This document shows positions 1 to 6,925 of a stretch of DNA of 8,088 nt, piece after piece. Both the position numbers and the translations under genes were made by a program. The notes beneath the pieces are model-generated. The model was not told the origin of the DNA, searched no databases, and saw only the letters and a program-made list of their open reading frames with translations. This DNA comes from Candidatus Sumerlaeota bacterium. Lineage in GTDB: Bacteria; Sumerlaeota; Sumerlaeia; UBA8349. The DNA is taken from contig DNPO01000439.1 of assembly GCA_003501375.1 (NCBI GenBank), positions 1 through 8,088 on the forward strand. The letters run 5' to 3'. Positions within the stretch are counted from its first letter, which is position 1. Each line of letters opens with the position of its first letter.

Positions 1-87
1 CCGGAAAAAATCGAAGTTGGGCTGGGGCAGACCAAGCAAACGCATGCGTTACTGTATGATTTGCTGGATACACTGACGCAGAAATAG
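1..87 (+). CDS. C-terminal tail of an unidentified protein (5' end outside window)
   Basis: Reading from base 1, an open frame of 28 codons ends in TAG at 85-87. It is probably the tail of a plus-strand gene that begins left of the window. The visible peptide begins PEKIEVGLGQ and ends LLDTLTQK. It looks like ordinary soluble helical protein and carries no motif I can assign to a family. It converges on cheB with a 75-nt spacer (88-162), in which I see no convincing rho-independent terminator on either strand. The coding call rests only on an open frame running to the edge and a plausible amino-acid composition. Confidence 0.5.
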   Translation, partial: PEKIEVGLGQTKQTHALLYDLLDTLTQK

Positions 88-162
88 CGAATGTTGCACA
101 TCGGCAGAAGGCATCCTGCAGACAAACCGATTGCGTTGAGAGGGTGCTTGGGGGTTTTGCTG

Positions 163-1281
163 TTACCGTTTGCAGCAGAATTCGATGATGGCTTTGGCAA
201 TACGTTCCAAGTGTTCCACGCGATCAACTCCGCCGAGGCGAATGGCTTCTTTGGGCATCCCGAAAACAACACAGCTGGCCTCATCTTGAGCGATATTGAG
301 AGCGCCGGCTTTTTTCATCGCCAGCATGGCTTCGGAACCATCGCCTCCCATGCCAGTGAGCATCACACCGACTGCATTGGGACCAACCACGCGTGCAACG
401 GATTGGAAAAGTACCTCCACAGAGGGGCGGTGACGACAAACTAATGGTCCTTCGCGCACATCCGCTACCATTTCGATGCCTGGTTTCCGCACCATCAGAT
501 GTGAATTGCCTGGAGCGATCAGTGCACGCCCAGGAATCAGTCTATCGCCGTTTTCTGCTTCTTTTACTTCAATTTCGCACATGGAATTCAGGCGGTTAGC
601 AAAGGCCAGGGTAAAATATTCTGGCATGTGTTGCACGATGACAATCGGTGGAGATTCCCTTGGCATCTGCTCCAGCACGACGCGAAGCGCCTCAGTGCCA
701 CCTGTGGACGCACCAATGGCAATGACTTTATGTTGATTGCGTCGTAGTTCGGGCGGCGCAGTTAATACTTTACCAGCGGCATAGCCCATACCACGCACGC
801 GCCCGATGGCCCCGATACCAGCGATTCCGGTTGGCCGTCCCTTGGCATCGGTGAAACTCGGGGGAATTTTGCGCCGTACCCGCGCTTTGGCGGCGGCTTT
901 TACCTTATCAATCAGGATAATCCCCATCTCCATCATGCCATCCATCTGCGTACTGTAGGGCTTGTTGATCACATCCACCGCACCCAGTTCCACCGCCTTC
1001 ATGGTTAGGTCGGCTCCCTCGCGCGTCAAACTGCTTACCATAATAACGGGCAGCGGGAAATGTGTCATAAGTTTGTCCAAAAAGGTTAGGCCATCCATTT
1101 TGGGCATTTCAATATCAAGCGTAATCACGTCGGGCTTAAGTTCCACTATTTTTTCGCGCGCTTCATATGGATCCGCCGCCGTGCCAATGACCACAATTTC
1201 CTTGTCTGTGGACAATATTTTGGTCAGGGCGCTACGCACCACGACGGAGTCATCGACAATGAAAACACGAATGGGAGGCAT
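163..1281 (-). CDS. cheB: CheB: receiver-domain protein-glutamate methylesterase
   Basis: This 372-residue protein has the usual CheB layout. The N-terminal receiver domain (about 1-120) has the acidic pair D10-D11, phospho-acceptor D56 in TLDIEMPKMDG, S83/S84 and K107. The C-terminal methylesterase domain (about 185-370) carries the catalytic triad: S192 in GASTGG, H218 in VQHMP and D314 in LTGMGGDG. The enzyme is known to remove methyl esters from, and deamidate, receptor glutamate/glutamine sites, and CheA phosphorylation of the receiver relieves autoinhibition. The linker between the domains (about 125-184) is long, basic and glycine-rich (TGIAGIGAIGRVRGMG). The ATG at 1281 is preceded by AAGGA about 9 nt upstream, inside the end of cheR. 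The 15-nt gap to cheR indicates co-transcription as the last gene of the operon. All key residues are present, so it should be active. Confidence 0.97.
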   Translation of the reverse strand: MPPIRVFIVDDSVVVRSALTKILSTDKEIVVIGTAADPYEAREKIVELKPDVITLDIEMPKMDGLTFLDKLMTHFPLPVIMVSSLTREGADLTMKAVELGAVDVINKPYSTQMDGMMEMGIILIDKVKAAAKARVRRKIPPSFTDAKGRPTGIAGIGAIGRVRGMGYAAGKVLTAPPELRRNQHKVIAIGASTGGTEALRVVLEQMPRESPPIVIVQHMPEYFTLAFANRLNSMCEIEVKEAENGDRLIPGRALIAPGNSHLMVRKPGIEMVADVREGPLVCRHRPSVEVLFQSVARVVGPNAVGVMLTGMGGDGSEAMLAMKKAGALNIAQDEASCVVFGMPKEAIRLGGVDRVEHLERIAKAIIEFCCKR

Positions 1282-1296
1282 GCCTGCGGGTCCTTG

Positions 1297-2148
1297 CTAC
1301 GAATTACGCACGTAAATAGTGGGTTTTACAAACTGAAAGGGTGTTTTCAGCGAATTGAGACTTTCGCTGTGCCCAATAAAAAGGTAGCCCCCTGAGGCGA
1401 GGTGCTTGTAATACTTGTTGACCAAGGTCTCCTGTGTGCCCTTATCAAAATAAATCATGACATTACGGCAGAAAATGACATCGAACGCCCCGGAAAAGGG
1501 AAACGTGGCATTCATCAGGTTAAGGCGCCGAAAAGTGATCAGGTTGCGCAGTTCGGGTTTGGCACGGTAGACGACCTGTCCGCGTGCATTTTTTCCCTTG
1601 TCAAAATACGCCGTACGATATTGCACGGGGACGGGCTTTACCTTCTCTTCTTCGTAAATGCCCTCATGGGCAAACTGTAGTACTTTGGTGGAAATGTCCG
1701 TTGCCAGTATTTTTATGTCCCAATTGACGGAACGGTCCAGATGCTCGCGCAGTACCATGGCCAGAGTATACGGCTCTTCTCCGGACGAACAGCCCGCACT
1801 CCAAACACGAATCCGGCGGGTGGTCCGATTCCGTGTCATGATGGCAGGCAAAGCGGTCTCGGAAAGAAATTGGAAGTGCTGGTTCTCGCGGAAAAAATCC
1901 GTCTTGTTGGTCGAAATGGCATCCAACATCATTACCAGTTCGGATCCATCTCCGTCGTGGTGCGCGAGAATTTCGTAGTACTCTTCATACGTTGTGACTT
2001 GCAGCGCACGCAACCGCTTCATCAGGCGCGAGCGCACGAGTTCGCGTTTGGCGTTTCCGAGCGCAATGCCCGCAGAATCGTACACCAATTTGGCGAACTT
2101 TAAATACAGCCGTTCAGGGAGGTCGATGTTGTTAATAATCGGTTCCAA
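1297..2148 (-). CDS. cheR: CheR: SAM-dependent chemoreceptor methyltransferase
   Basis: This 283-residue protein matches the usual CheR length. An all-helical N-terminal domain (about 10-75) precedes the STNKTDFFRE signature (79-88). The methyltransferase fold follows, with SAM-binding motif I, WSAGCSSGEEPYT (116-128), acidic D151 in ATDIS, FCRNVMIYFD (226-235) and GHSESL (259-264). Known role: methylation of receptor glutamates using S-adenosylmethionine, opposing CheB. No C-terminal TPR extension is present, and the protein ends soon after the core fold. The start is TTG at 2148. An in-frame TGA lies seven codons upstream, and the only nearby ATG (2155) is out of frame. The next in-frame Met is at residue 43, which would remove the N-terminal helices. 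The first 17 nt overlap the end of cheW, and the Shine-Dalgarno is weak, which suggests translational coupling. Confidence 0.96.
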   Translation of the reverse strand: MEPIINNIDLPERLYLKFAKLVYDSAGIALGNAKRELVRSRLMKRLRALQVTTYEEYYEILAHHDGDGSELVMMLDAISTNKTDFFRENQHFQFLSETALPAIMTRNRTTRRIRVWSAGCSSGEEPYTLAMVLREHLDRSVNWDIKILATDISTKVLQFAHEGIYEEEKVKPVPVQYRTAYFDKGKNARGQVVYRAKPELRNLITFRRLNLMNATFPFSGAFDVIFCRNVMIYFDKGTQETLVNKYYKHLASGGYLFIGHSESLNSLKTPFQFVKPTIYVRNS

Positions 2149-2641
2149 GGCGCATTCTTTCGTTTTTCAGGATAAGATCGCTATTCAACAGCATGACCAC
2201 CGTCGTCTTAGTCTTTCCCATCGCCTGAATAAACTCGTCATCATTTCCCGTGCCCATCTTCGGCGGGGGTTCCAAATCATTGGGGGTGAAATCAAGCACT
2301 TCATCCACCCGGTCAACGATCAATCCGGTGAGCATATCTTGCCGTTCTACGATAATAATGCAGGTTTCTTCCGTGTACTCTTTTTCTTCCATCCCAAAAC
2401 GCAGGCGCAGGTCAATCACGGCAATTACCTGCCCGCGCAGATTGATTACGCCCTTCATAAAGTAGAGGGAGTCTGGTACGCGGGTAATGTCCTGCACTCC
2501 GATGATTTCACGGATTTTCAGGATATTGATTCCGTAGGATTCCGACGCAAGTACAAGCGTAAGATATTTCCCGGCGTGTGAAGCGGGGTTCCAGCCTTCT
2601 TTTTGAAGGGCTGCTGCGGAAACAGTAGCGTTATCAGTCAT
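2132..2641 (-). CDS. cheW: CheW: chemoreceptor-kinase coupling adaptor
   Basis: This 169-residue protein is a single CheW-like (SH3-like beta-barrel) domain, about residues 23-165. It contains the family's typical segments YLTLVLASESYGINILKIR, VINLRGQVIAVIDLRLRFG and IIVERQDMLTGLIVDRVDEV. CheW bridges receptors and the P5 domain of CheA at the membrane-associated array. About 20 polar N-terminal residues precede the domain. The start is ATG at 2641. A modest GGGATA sequence lies upstream, so the ribosome site is not strong. It follows cheA after a 78-nt gap and its end overlaps the start of cheR by 17 nt. It is the only stand-alone cheW in the window. Confidence 0.96.
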   Translation of the reverse strand: MTDNATVSAAALQKEGWNPASHAGKYLTLVLASESYGINILKIREIIGVQDITRVPDSLYFMKGVINLRGQVIAVIDLRLRFGMEEKEYTEETCIIIVERQDMLTGLIVDRVDEVLDFTPNDLEPPPKMGTGNDDEFIQAMGKTKTTVVMLLNSDLILKNERMRLGTDY

Positions 2642-2719
2642 AGTATTATCCCATGCAGTAAAAAGTATTCTTTATTGTTCTGCCACCATGCTACACCCAA
2701 ACACTCAGCAGTGTCAAGA

Positions 2720-5700
2720 TCAGACGCCTTGTTGAGCACGAATAAGCAATCCGTTTACGTCAATAATCAAACCCACGCGCCCACTGCCCAGAATGGTGGC
2801 GCCCGCGATACCACGGACGTCTCCGAATTGTTCTCCGAGGTTTTTGATGACAATTTGCTGCTGACCAATCAGTTCGTCGACCATCAGGCAACCTCGTTTG
2901 TTATCATTTTCTACCAACACCACGAGCGACTCGCAGGGGTCGGTGAAACGTGGTTGGATGTTCCACAGGCTGTAGAGACGCACCAGCGGAATCAAGTTTC
3001 CACGCACATTAATCATTTCACCACGCTGCGTGATCGTGGTAATGTCCTCGCGCCGCGGACGAATGGATTCGCTGATCGACACGGTGGGAATGATGTACTC
3101 TTCGTGTCCCACACGCACGATCATACCGTCAATAATCGCAAGCGTTAACGGCAGACTGATGGTAATGGTCGTGCCCTTGCCTTTTTCTGAAGCGATGTCG
3201 ATGCTGCCGCGCAATTTGTCGATATTGCGTCGCACCACGTCCATGCCTACACCACGCCCGGAAATATCCGTAATTTCCTTGGCGGTTGAGAAGCCCGGTG
3301 CAAAGATGAACTTGAAAACGTCTAAATCGGATAAGTTAGCGCCACTATCATGTAACAACCCGGTTTCTTGCGCTTTGGCAATCAACCGTTCTCGATCCAG
3401 GCCCTTTCCGTCGTCACGCACGCGGATCATAATCCGATCGCCCTGATAAAACGCTTCCAGATAAACCGTTCCCGTTTCCGGTTTTCCGCTTGCGATGCGT
3501 TCCTCGGGCATTTCGACCCCGTGGTCCACCGAGTTGCGCAGCATGTGAACGAGCGGATCACCGATCTGCTCTACCACGGTCTTGTCTAACTCCGTGTCTT
3601 CACCTACCAGAATCAGATTCACCTTCTTGTTCATTTTCTTGCTGGCATCGCGGACCAAACGGATCATTTTTTGGAACGTTTGGCGAATGGGCATCATGCG
3701 GAGCGACATGGAGCGATCCTGCAACTCCTTCGTGATTTTCCCCAGTTGTGCCAGGTTCTTTTCATACAAACGGGAGGCGTTGCCGGTGCCGCGCTGTCCA
3801 TCCTCGGTTCCACCCAGCACGCGGTTGGCCATCTGCGCCACCTGTGTTTCGATGATAACCAACTCACCGACCAAGTTGACCAGGTGGTCAATTTTTTCGG
3901 TATCCACCTTGATCGCATGGGCAACTGCTGAACCGCCAGCCTGACCAGCACCACCGGCCTCGGCTTGTTTTTCCAACGCCTTGTCCAATTTGTCGGGCGA
4001 AATACGCCCGGTCTGTACCAGAATTTCGCCAACGGGTTTTTCCTGGTATGCCAAGGCGTTTTCCAGGTCCTCGCTCGAAACCTTTCCAGTTTGGACAAGG
4101 ATTTCACCAATGGGCTTGTTCTGCAATTCCAAAACCGTCTGCAGTTCTTCCTGAGTAACCGAGCCTTCGGCAACGAGGATTTCACCGATCTTGGGCGGGC
4201 TAACAGTCGTTGGCTCGCGATTTTCCAAGACGTCGCGAATTGCCTGACGAATGGGGCCATAAACAATGGGTTGCGCACCAGAGGTTGCTCCCGGTTGCCC
4301 GGCTTCTAGTGCTTTATCCAAGTTATTGATCATATGCTTGAGCGCATCGCACGCTTGCAGGCAAAGTTCAATAGCGCGTTGGTTGGGCGTTAGTGTTTTT
4401 TTACGGAAGCGGTCGAGCAGTGTTTCGGTTTCGTGCGCAAGTTTACTAATCCCGGTTAGGTTAAGAAAACCAGAGTCGCCCTTGATCGAATGGATGGCAC
4501 GGAAAATACCATTGATAAATTCCGCGTTTGCGGTTTCCTTCTCGAGGCGGAGAATATCTTCTTCGATGGTTTCCAAATGCTCGTGGCACTGCTGCACAAA
4601 GCGTTTTAGCAAATCATTTTCGTCTGAATCGCCAAAAGACCCGGGCACGCCAGATGACGCATATTCCGGGTCATTCAAATCACCGGACAACAAGGTCTCA
4701 GACGACGCTTCCTTTTTCACCACCACCACGGGCGCGGCAATAGCGGGTTTGGCCGTCGGTGGGGGAGTCGGGGCTGGTGCAACAGCGGGTTTAGCCACAG
4801 GAGCAGGGGCAGGGGGAGGTGGCGCGGGGACTGCTGGTGCAGGCGCAGCCTTGGGAGCACCACCTGCCAAAAGCGTTTTAATGTCATCGCGAATACTGCC
4901 GAAAGGCACCATATTAATATTGTCAGTGGTTCCCGTGTCCAAGAAGCGCGACAGGTTCACGGTCATCTGCTTGAGTCCATCAATGGAGCGCAGGCAAATC
5001 TCTACCACTTCCGGGGTGACGGGCAGTGTCAGTTTCCGGCAGCGGTCCAGCATGGTCTCGGTGTCGTGAGCCAGTTTGTTGACGCCTGTCATGCCCAAAA
5101 AACCCGCACCGCCCTTCATCGAGTGAATGGGGCGAAAAATCTCACCGATCAGGTTAATGTCTTCCGGGTTGTTCTCCAACTCCAAAACTTTTTCTTCAAT
5201 CGTCTCCAAATGCTCCAAGCATTCCAGCACATATTCTTTGTAGACGCTGGGGTCCTCCATCACTTCGGGCAAACCCGTGGAAGCCTCCTCACCGCTTTCA
5301 GGTGCGGCGGTGGGAGGCACCGAAGGGACCGATTCACCAGCCGCTGGCATGGGAGTGGGTTCCATGGTTGGCATGGAAGCGGCTGCAACTGGCGCATCAT
5401 GGTTTTCTTCGCCCACGGAAAAAATAAACCGTTCCTCTGGCGAAATGGCCGAAGGCAGTTGCACGATCGGCACTTCTAATACTTGGAATCCTTTTTCAAT
5501 CAGCGTCTGGCATGGGCCGGAGGCATCATTGCCAGCAGTCAGTTCGAACAAATAATTACGTAAGGCCCGGAACATATCCTGGATCATTTGGAACATATCC
5601 GCGGGATTGGGCAGGCGTTCGCACAAGAGACCGGATAATACTTCCTCTGCGGCAAACAGCAGCTGGAAGGCAACTTCATCTCCGGCCTTTTCCGCATGCC

Positions 5701-5863
5701 CTTTCAGCGTTGTAAACTTCTCCAGAATTGATACGAGCGCCGCAAGGTCAGAGAGATCCCCATTTAACAATAGGAGTTCTGTTCCGAGTTGGTCCAGAAT
5801 CGGTTCCGTATCGGCAATGAGTTTGACAAGACGAGCATCAAGGTTAGGGGTATTACCGCTCAT
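2720..5863 (-). CDS. cheA: CheA: long chemotaxis histidine kinase with three Hpt-type regions and tandem GspE-N-like repeats
   Basis: This is the array histidine kinase, 1047 residues from the chosen start. Many CheAs are about 650-750. Order: a degenerate Hpt-type helical region (8-112; Thr51 where the phospho-His belongs); Pro/Ala-rich linker; Hpt (205-312, His247 in PIHSMKGGAGFLG); Pro/Ala linker (about 334-380); Hpt (415-522, His458 in AIHSIKGDSGFLN); three 26-residue repeats (558-635) where P2 would be expected; P3 dimerisation (about 650-720); P4 ATPase with N box LRNSVDHG, G1 RDDGKGLD, F box FAPGFSTA and G2 GRGVGMD; and CheW-like P5 (about 905-1042). The ATP-binding motifs are intact, so the kinase should be active. 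ATG 5863 is preceded by AAGGAAA about 10 nt upstream. An in-frame ATG at 5902 would add 13 residues but lacks a ribosome site. It is the first gene of the che operon. Confidence 0.96.
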   Translation of the reverse strand: MSGNTPNLDARLVKLIADTEPILDQLGTELLLLNGDLSDLAALVSILEKFTTLKGHAEKAGDEVAFQLLFAAEEVLSGLLCERLPNPADMFQMIQDMFRALRNYLFELTAGNDASGPCQTLIEKGFQVLEVPIVQLPSAISPEERFIFSVGEENHDAPVAAASMPTMEPTPMPAAGESVPSVPPTAAPESGEEASTGLPEVMEDPSVYKEYVLECLEHLETIEEKVLELENNPEDINLIGEIFRPIHSMKGGAGFLGMTGVNKLAHDTETMLDRCRKLTLPVTPEVVEICLRSIDGLKQMTVNLSRFLDTGTTDNINMVPFGSIRDDIKTLLAGGAPKAAPAPAVPAPPPPAPAPVAKPAVAPAPTPPPTAKPAIAAPVVVVKKEASSETLLSGDLNDPEYASSGVPGSFGDSDENDLLKRFVQQCHEHLETIEEDILRLEKETANAEFINGIFRAIHSIKGDSGFLNLTGISKLAHETETLLDRFRKKTLTPNQRAIELCLQACDALKHMINNLDKALEAGQPGATSGAQPIVYGPIRQAIRDVLENREPTTVSPPKIGEILVAEGSVTQEELQTVLELQNKPIGEILVQTGKVSSEDLENALAYQEKPVGEILVQTGRISPDKLDKALEKQAEAGGAGQAGGSAVAHAIKVDTEKIDHLVNLVGELVIIETQVAQMANRVLGGTEDGQRGTGNASRLYEKNLAQLGKITKELQDRSMSLRMMPIRQTFQKMIRLVRDASKKMNKKVNLILVGEDTELDKTVVEQIGDPLVHMLRNSVDHGVEMPEERIASGKPETGTVYLEAFYQGDRIMIRVRDDGKGLDRERLIAKAQETGLLHDSGANLSDLDVFKFIFAPGFSTAKEITDISGRGVGMDVVRRNIDKLRGSIDIASEKGKGTTITISLPLTLAIIDGMIVRVGHEEYIIPTVSISESIRPRREDITTITQRGEMINVRGNLIPLVRLYSLWNIQPRFTDPCESLVVLVENDNKRGCLMVDELIGQQQIVIKNLGEQFGDVRGIAGATILGSGRVGLIIDVNGLLIRAQQGV
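3959..4192 (-). repeat. Three tandem 26-residue repeats in CheA (GspE/MshE N-terminal-like)
   Basis: There are three consecutive units of exactly 26 codons (78 bp). They begin KIGEILVAEGSVTQEEL, PIGEILVQTGKVSSEDL and PVGEILVQTGRISPDKL, and each ends with a helix closing in Q plus two residues (LELQNK, ALAYQEK, ALEKQAE). The pattern [KP]-[IV]-G-E-I-L-V-x-x-G-x-[VI]-x-x-[ED]-x-L-x-x-x-L-x-x-Q resembles the repeated N-terminal motif of type II/IV secretion ATPases (GspE_N/MshEN). They occupy the position between the last Hpt and P3 where P2 is normally found. The repeats are read directly; the family resemblance is from memory. Confidence 0.85.
4298..5251 (-). other. Pair of intact Hpt domains in CheA (internal duplication)
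   Basis: Two Hpt domains lie at about 4928-5251 and 4298-4621, with phospho-histidine codons at 5123-5125 (CAC) and 4490-4492 (CAT). They share HLETIEE, IF-R-IHS-KG, KLAH-TET-LDR-RK and LTP-type segments, and so appear to come from a duplication within the gene. Between them is a low-complexity Pro/Ala linker of roughly 47 residues (about 4724-4864). Two functional histidines would give two phosphoryl transfer points per kinase chain. Confidence 0.85.
5528..5842 (-). other. Degenerate Hpt-like region of CheA lacking the phospho-histidine
   Basis: This codes for CheA residues about 8-112. The motif ILEKFTTLKGHAEKAG aligns in register with IFRPIHSMKGGAGFLG of the second Hpt and IFRAIHSIKGDSGFLN of the third. 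The Lys-Gly pair and downstream helix spacing are kept. The histidine position reads Thr (codon at 5711-5713). The flanking residues look like a helical bundle. I infer an Hpt-derived region that can no longer accept phosphate from P4 and may act structurally or in docking. Confidence 0.65.
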
Positions 5864-6252
5864 GATAGCAGGATTTCCTTTTTTAAAATAACCTGACTCC
5901 ATATATGTTAGGAAACAAAATAAAAAAACGGTACTTACAAATGTTTACCGCAACGTCGTAACGGCGTACCAGTCTTGCAAAAACGAAAAATGCGAGAATG
6001 CCCGCCTTTCCATAGCGAACAGGATACCTCATTTTCAACCCAAGTTCCAAGAAGAATCCGTTCTGGGTCGCGTATTTCTCTAGGAAAAATAAAAGCGGAA
6101 AATAATGCCTAGTGACTGCTCGTCGAGATTCGGGAAGGGCGCTCCAATCCTGCATCCCTCATCGCGTGGTCACAAAGCGCGTAAAAAAACACTCAAGGGT
6201 TTGTTTTGCGCGTGATCTGTAAGGATGTGAACGCCTGACAAGTAATTTTTGA
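5864..6252. other. Divergent intergenic spacer upstream of cheA
   Basis: About 390 nt between the chosen cheA start and the promoter of the next operon hold no gene I can support. The cheA-proximal side (about 5880-5940) is AT-rich on both strands, as expected of a promoter or leader. I could not find a convincing -35/-10 pair, sigma54 GG/GC pair or sigma28 motif facing cheA. An imperfect inverted repeat, CGCGTAAAA (6178-6186) with TTTTGCGCG (6204-6212), has one G-T wobble and a 17-nt loop. Its meaning is unknown. Confidence 0.5.
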
Positions 6253-6281
6253 TTGACTTTATGTCTGGTTTGCATTACATT
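6253..6281 (+). promoter_or_regulatory. Predicted sigma70-type promoter of the membrane protein/regulator operon
   Basis: TTGACT (6253-6258, -35) and TACATT (6276-6281, -10) are separated by exactly 17 nt. Transcription would begin near 6288, leaving a leader of about 45 nt before the ATG at 6335. The -35 matches TTGACA at five of six positions, and the -10 matches TATAAT at four of six. It points towards the two plus-strand genes. Confidence 0.6.
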
Positions 6282-6290
6282 AAGTCTGGT
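6256..6290 (+). promoter_or_regulatory. Tandem direct repeat, candidate operator
   Basis: ACTTTATGTCTGGT (6256-6269) and ACATTAAGTCTGGT (6277-6290) agree at 12 of 14 positions. They are 21 bp apart start to start, about two helical turns, so both would face the same side of the DNA. The first copy lies in the promoter spacer and the second covers the -10 and probable start site. A protein bound here would block transcription. The small regulator encoded downstream is the obvious candidate, by inference. Confidence 0.55.
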
Positions 6291-6334
6291 GTAGATGTCC
6301 ATTCTGGCAATTAACTTCGGGAAGGCAAATTCCA

Positions 6335-6925
6335 ATGACCTCAGCGCATTCAGCAGGACTATCGACGTCTTTACTATTGGCGTCTGTTCAACTTGAACTT
6401 CTGGCTATTGCATTTTGGACCGTTTTCGGGTGTTTGGTTATATGCTCTTCGGTGGTTATTTTTGTCTATCTCCGGCGCATGATTGCCAATCGTAGTTTGT
6501 CTGTGTTGGAGCGCCAAGCGAGGTTCAGGCTGTTGGTGTGCATCGTAACTTTGATGGATTGTATTCTTATGAGTGGGATATTTTGCTGGCAGTTATCCTT
6601 GGCTTCTTTTTGTCTTTTAGGCTTTTGGGGCTTGACGTTTCGGATTGGGCGCGCTGAGCAGCGTCACGGCAAGGTGATTATCGACGAGCGTGATCGCGAG
6701 ATTAACAGGGTCGCCTCGACTGCGGGGTTCGCCAGTTTTTGGGTTTGCCTTGTTGCGGTGTGGGGTGTTGCGCTGGCGTTCTTCGGTGCAAACGCGGATG
6801 TTAAAATGAGCATTGGGGTGATGGGTTTTTTTCTGTTGGTTGGAGGCATGGTTCTTGTGCAAACAATCAGCGCTCTGGTTACCCTGACAATGTACTGGAG
6901 GGATGCCCGTGGGGAAACAAACTGA
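6335..6925 (+). CDS. Five-helix integral membrane protein, DUF2178-like
   Basis: This 196-residue protein has five probable membrane helices at about 22-46, 65-84, 86-103, 128-151 and 159-186. Between helices 3 and 4 is a charged loop with IDERDREINRVAS (116-128). This acidic DER motif just before a helix resembles the DUF2178 family of small membrane proteins of unknown function. That assignment is from memory. The start ATG at 6335 has a strong Shine-Dalgarno, GGGAAGG (6319-6325), with 9 nt spacing. Its end overlaps the next gene, which encodes a small XRE-type regulator. Such membrane protein/regulator pairs recur in bacteria and archaea, often with the membrane protein thought to influence the regulator. 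Substrate and function are unknown, and it is unrelated to the che operon by strand and promoter. Confidence 0.8.
   Translation: MTSAHSAGLSTSLLLASVQLELLAIAFWTVFGCLVICSSVVIFVYLRRMIANRSLSVLERQARFRLLVCIVTLMDCILMSGIFCWQLSLASFCLLGFWGLTFRIGRAEQRHGKVIIDERDREINRVASTAGFASFWVCLVAVWGVALAFFGANADVKMSIGVMGFFLLVGGMVLVQTISALVTLTMYWRDARGETN
6897..6902 (+). promoter_or_regulatory. Ribosome binding site deciding the regulator start
   Basis: GGAGGG lies inside the end of the membrane protein gene. It abuts ATG 6903 with no spacing, which should not work well, but sits exactly 6 nt before GTG 6909 in the same frame. This favours 6909 as start. A further in-frame GTG at 6927, right after the upstream TGA, would match the usual N-terminus of the family. 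Confidence 0.5.

Noticed and set aside
88..162. Possible terminator between the left-edge gene and cheB
   Set aside because: Only 4-bp stems without T-runs are visible on either strand.
2701..2714. ACACT-CAGC-AGTGT hairpin between cheA and cheW
   Set aside because: A 5-bp stem without a U-tract is too weak to call a terminator or attenuator.
3694..4278. Minus-strand open frame of 194 codons within cheA
   Set aside because: It is an out-of-frame shadow of the cheA repeat and P3 region, rich in Arg/Trp/Lys with no domain.
4266..5069. Plus-strand open frame of 267 codons inside cheA
   Set aside because: It is the antisense shadow of cheA. Its Gly/Ala-rich middle is the reverse of the Pro/Ala linker.
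5903..6010. Sigma54 or sigma28 promoter for cheA
   Set aside because: A TGGTACG...TTGC pair has the wrong spacing for sigma54. A GCCGTTAC word resembles the sigma28 -10 but has no TAAA at the right distance.
5883..6155. Minus-strand open frame of 90 codons upstream of cheA
   Set aside because: It overlaps the start region of cheA and has no recognisable domain or good ribosome site. Its composition looks like translated AT-rich spacer.
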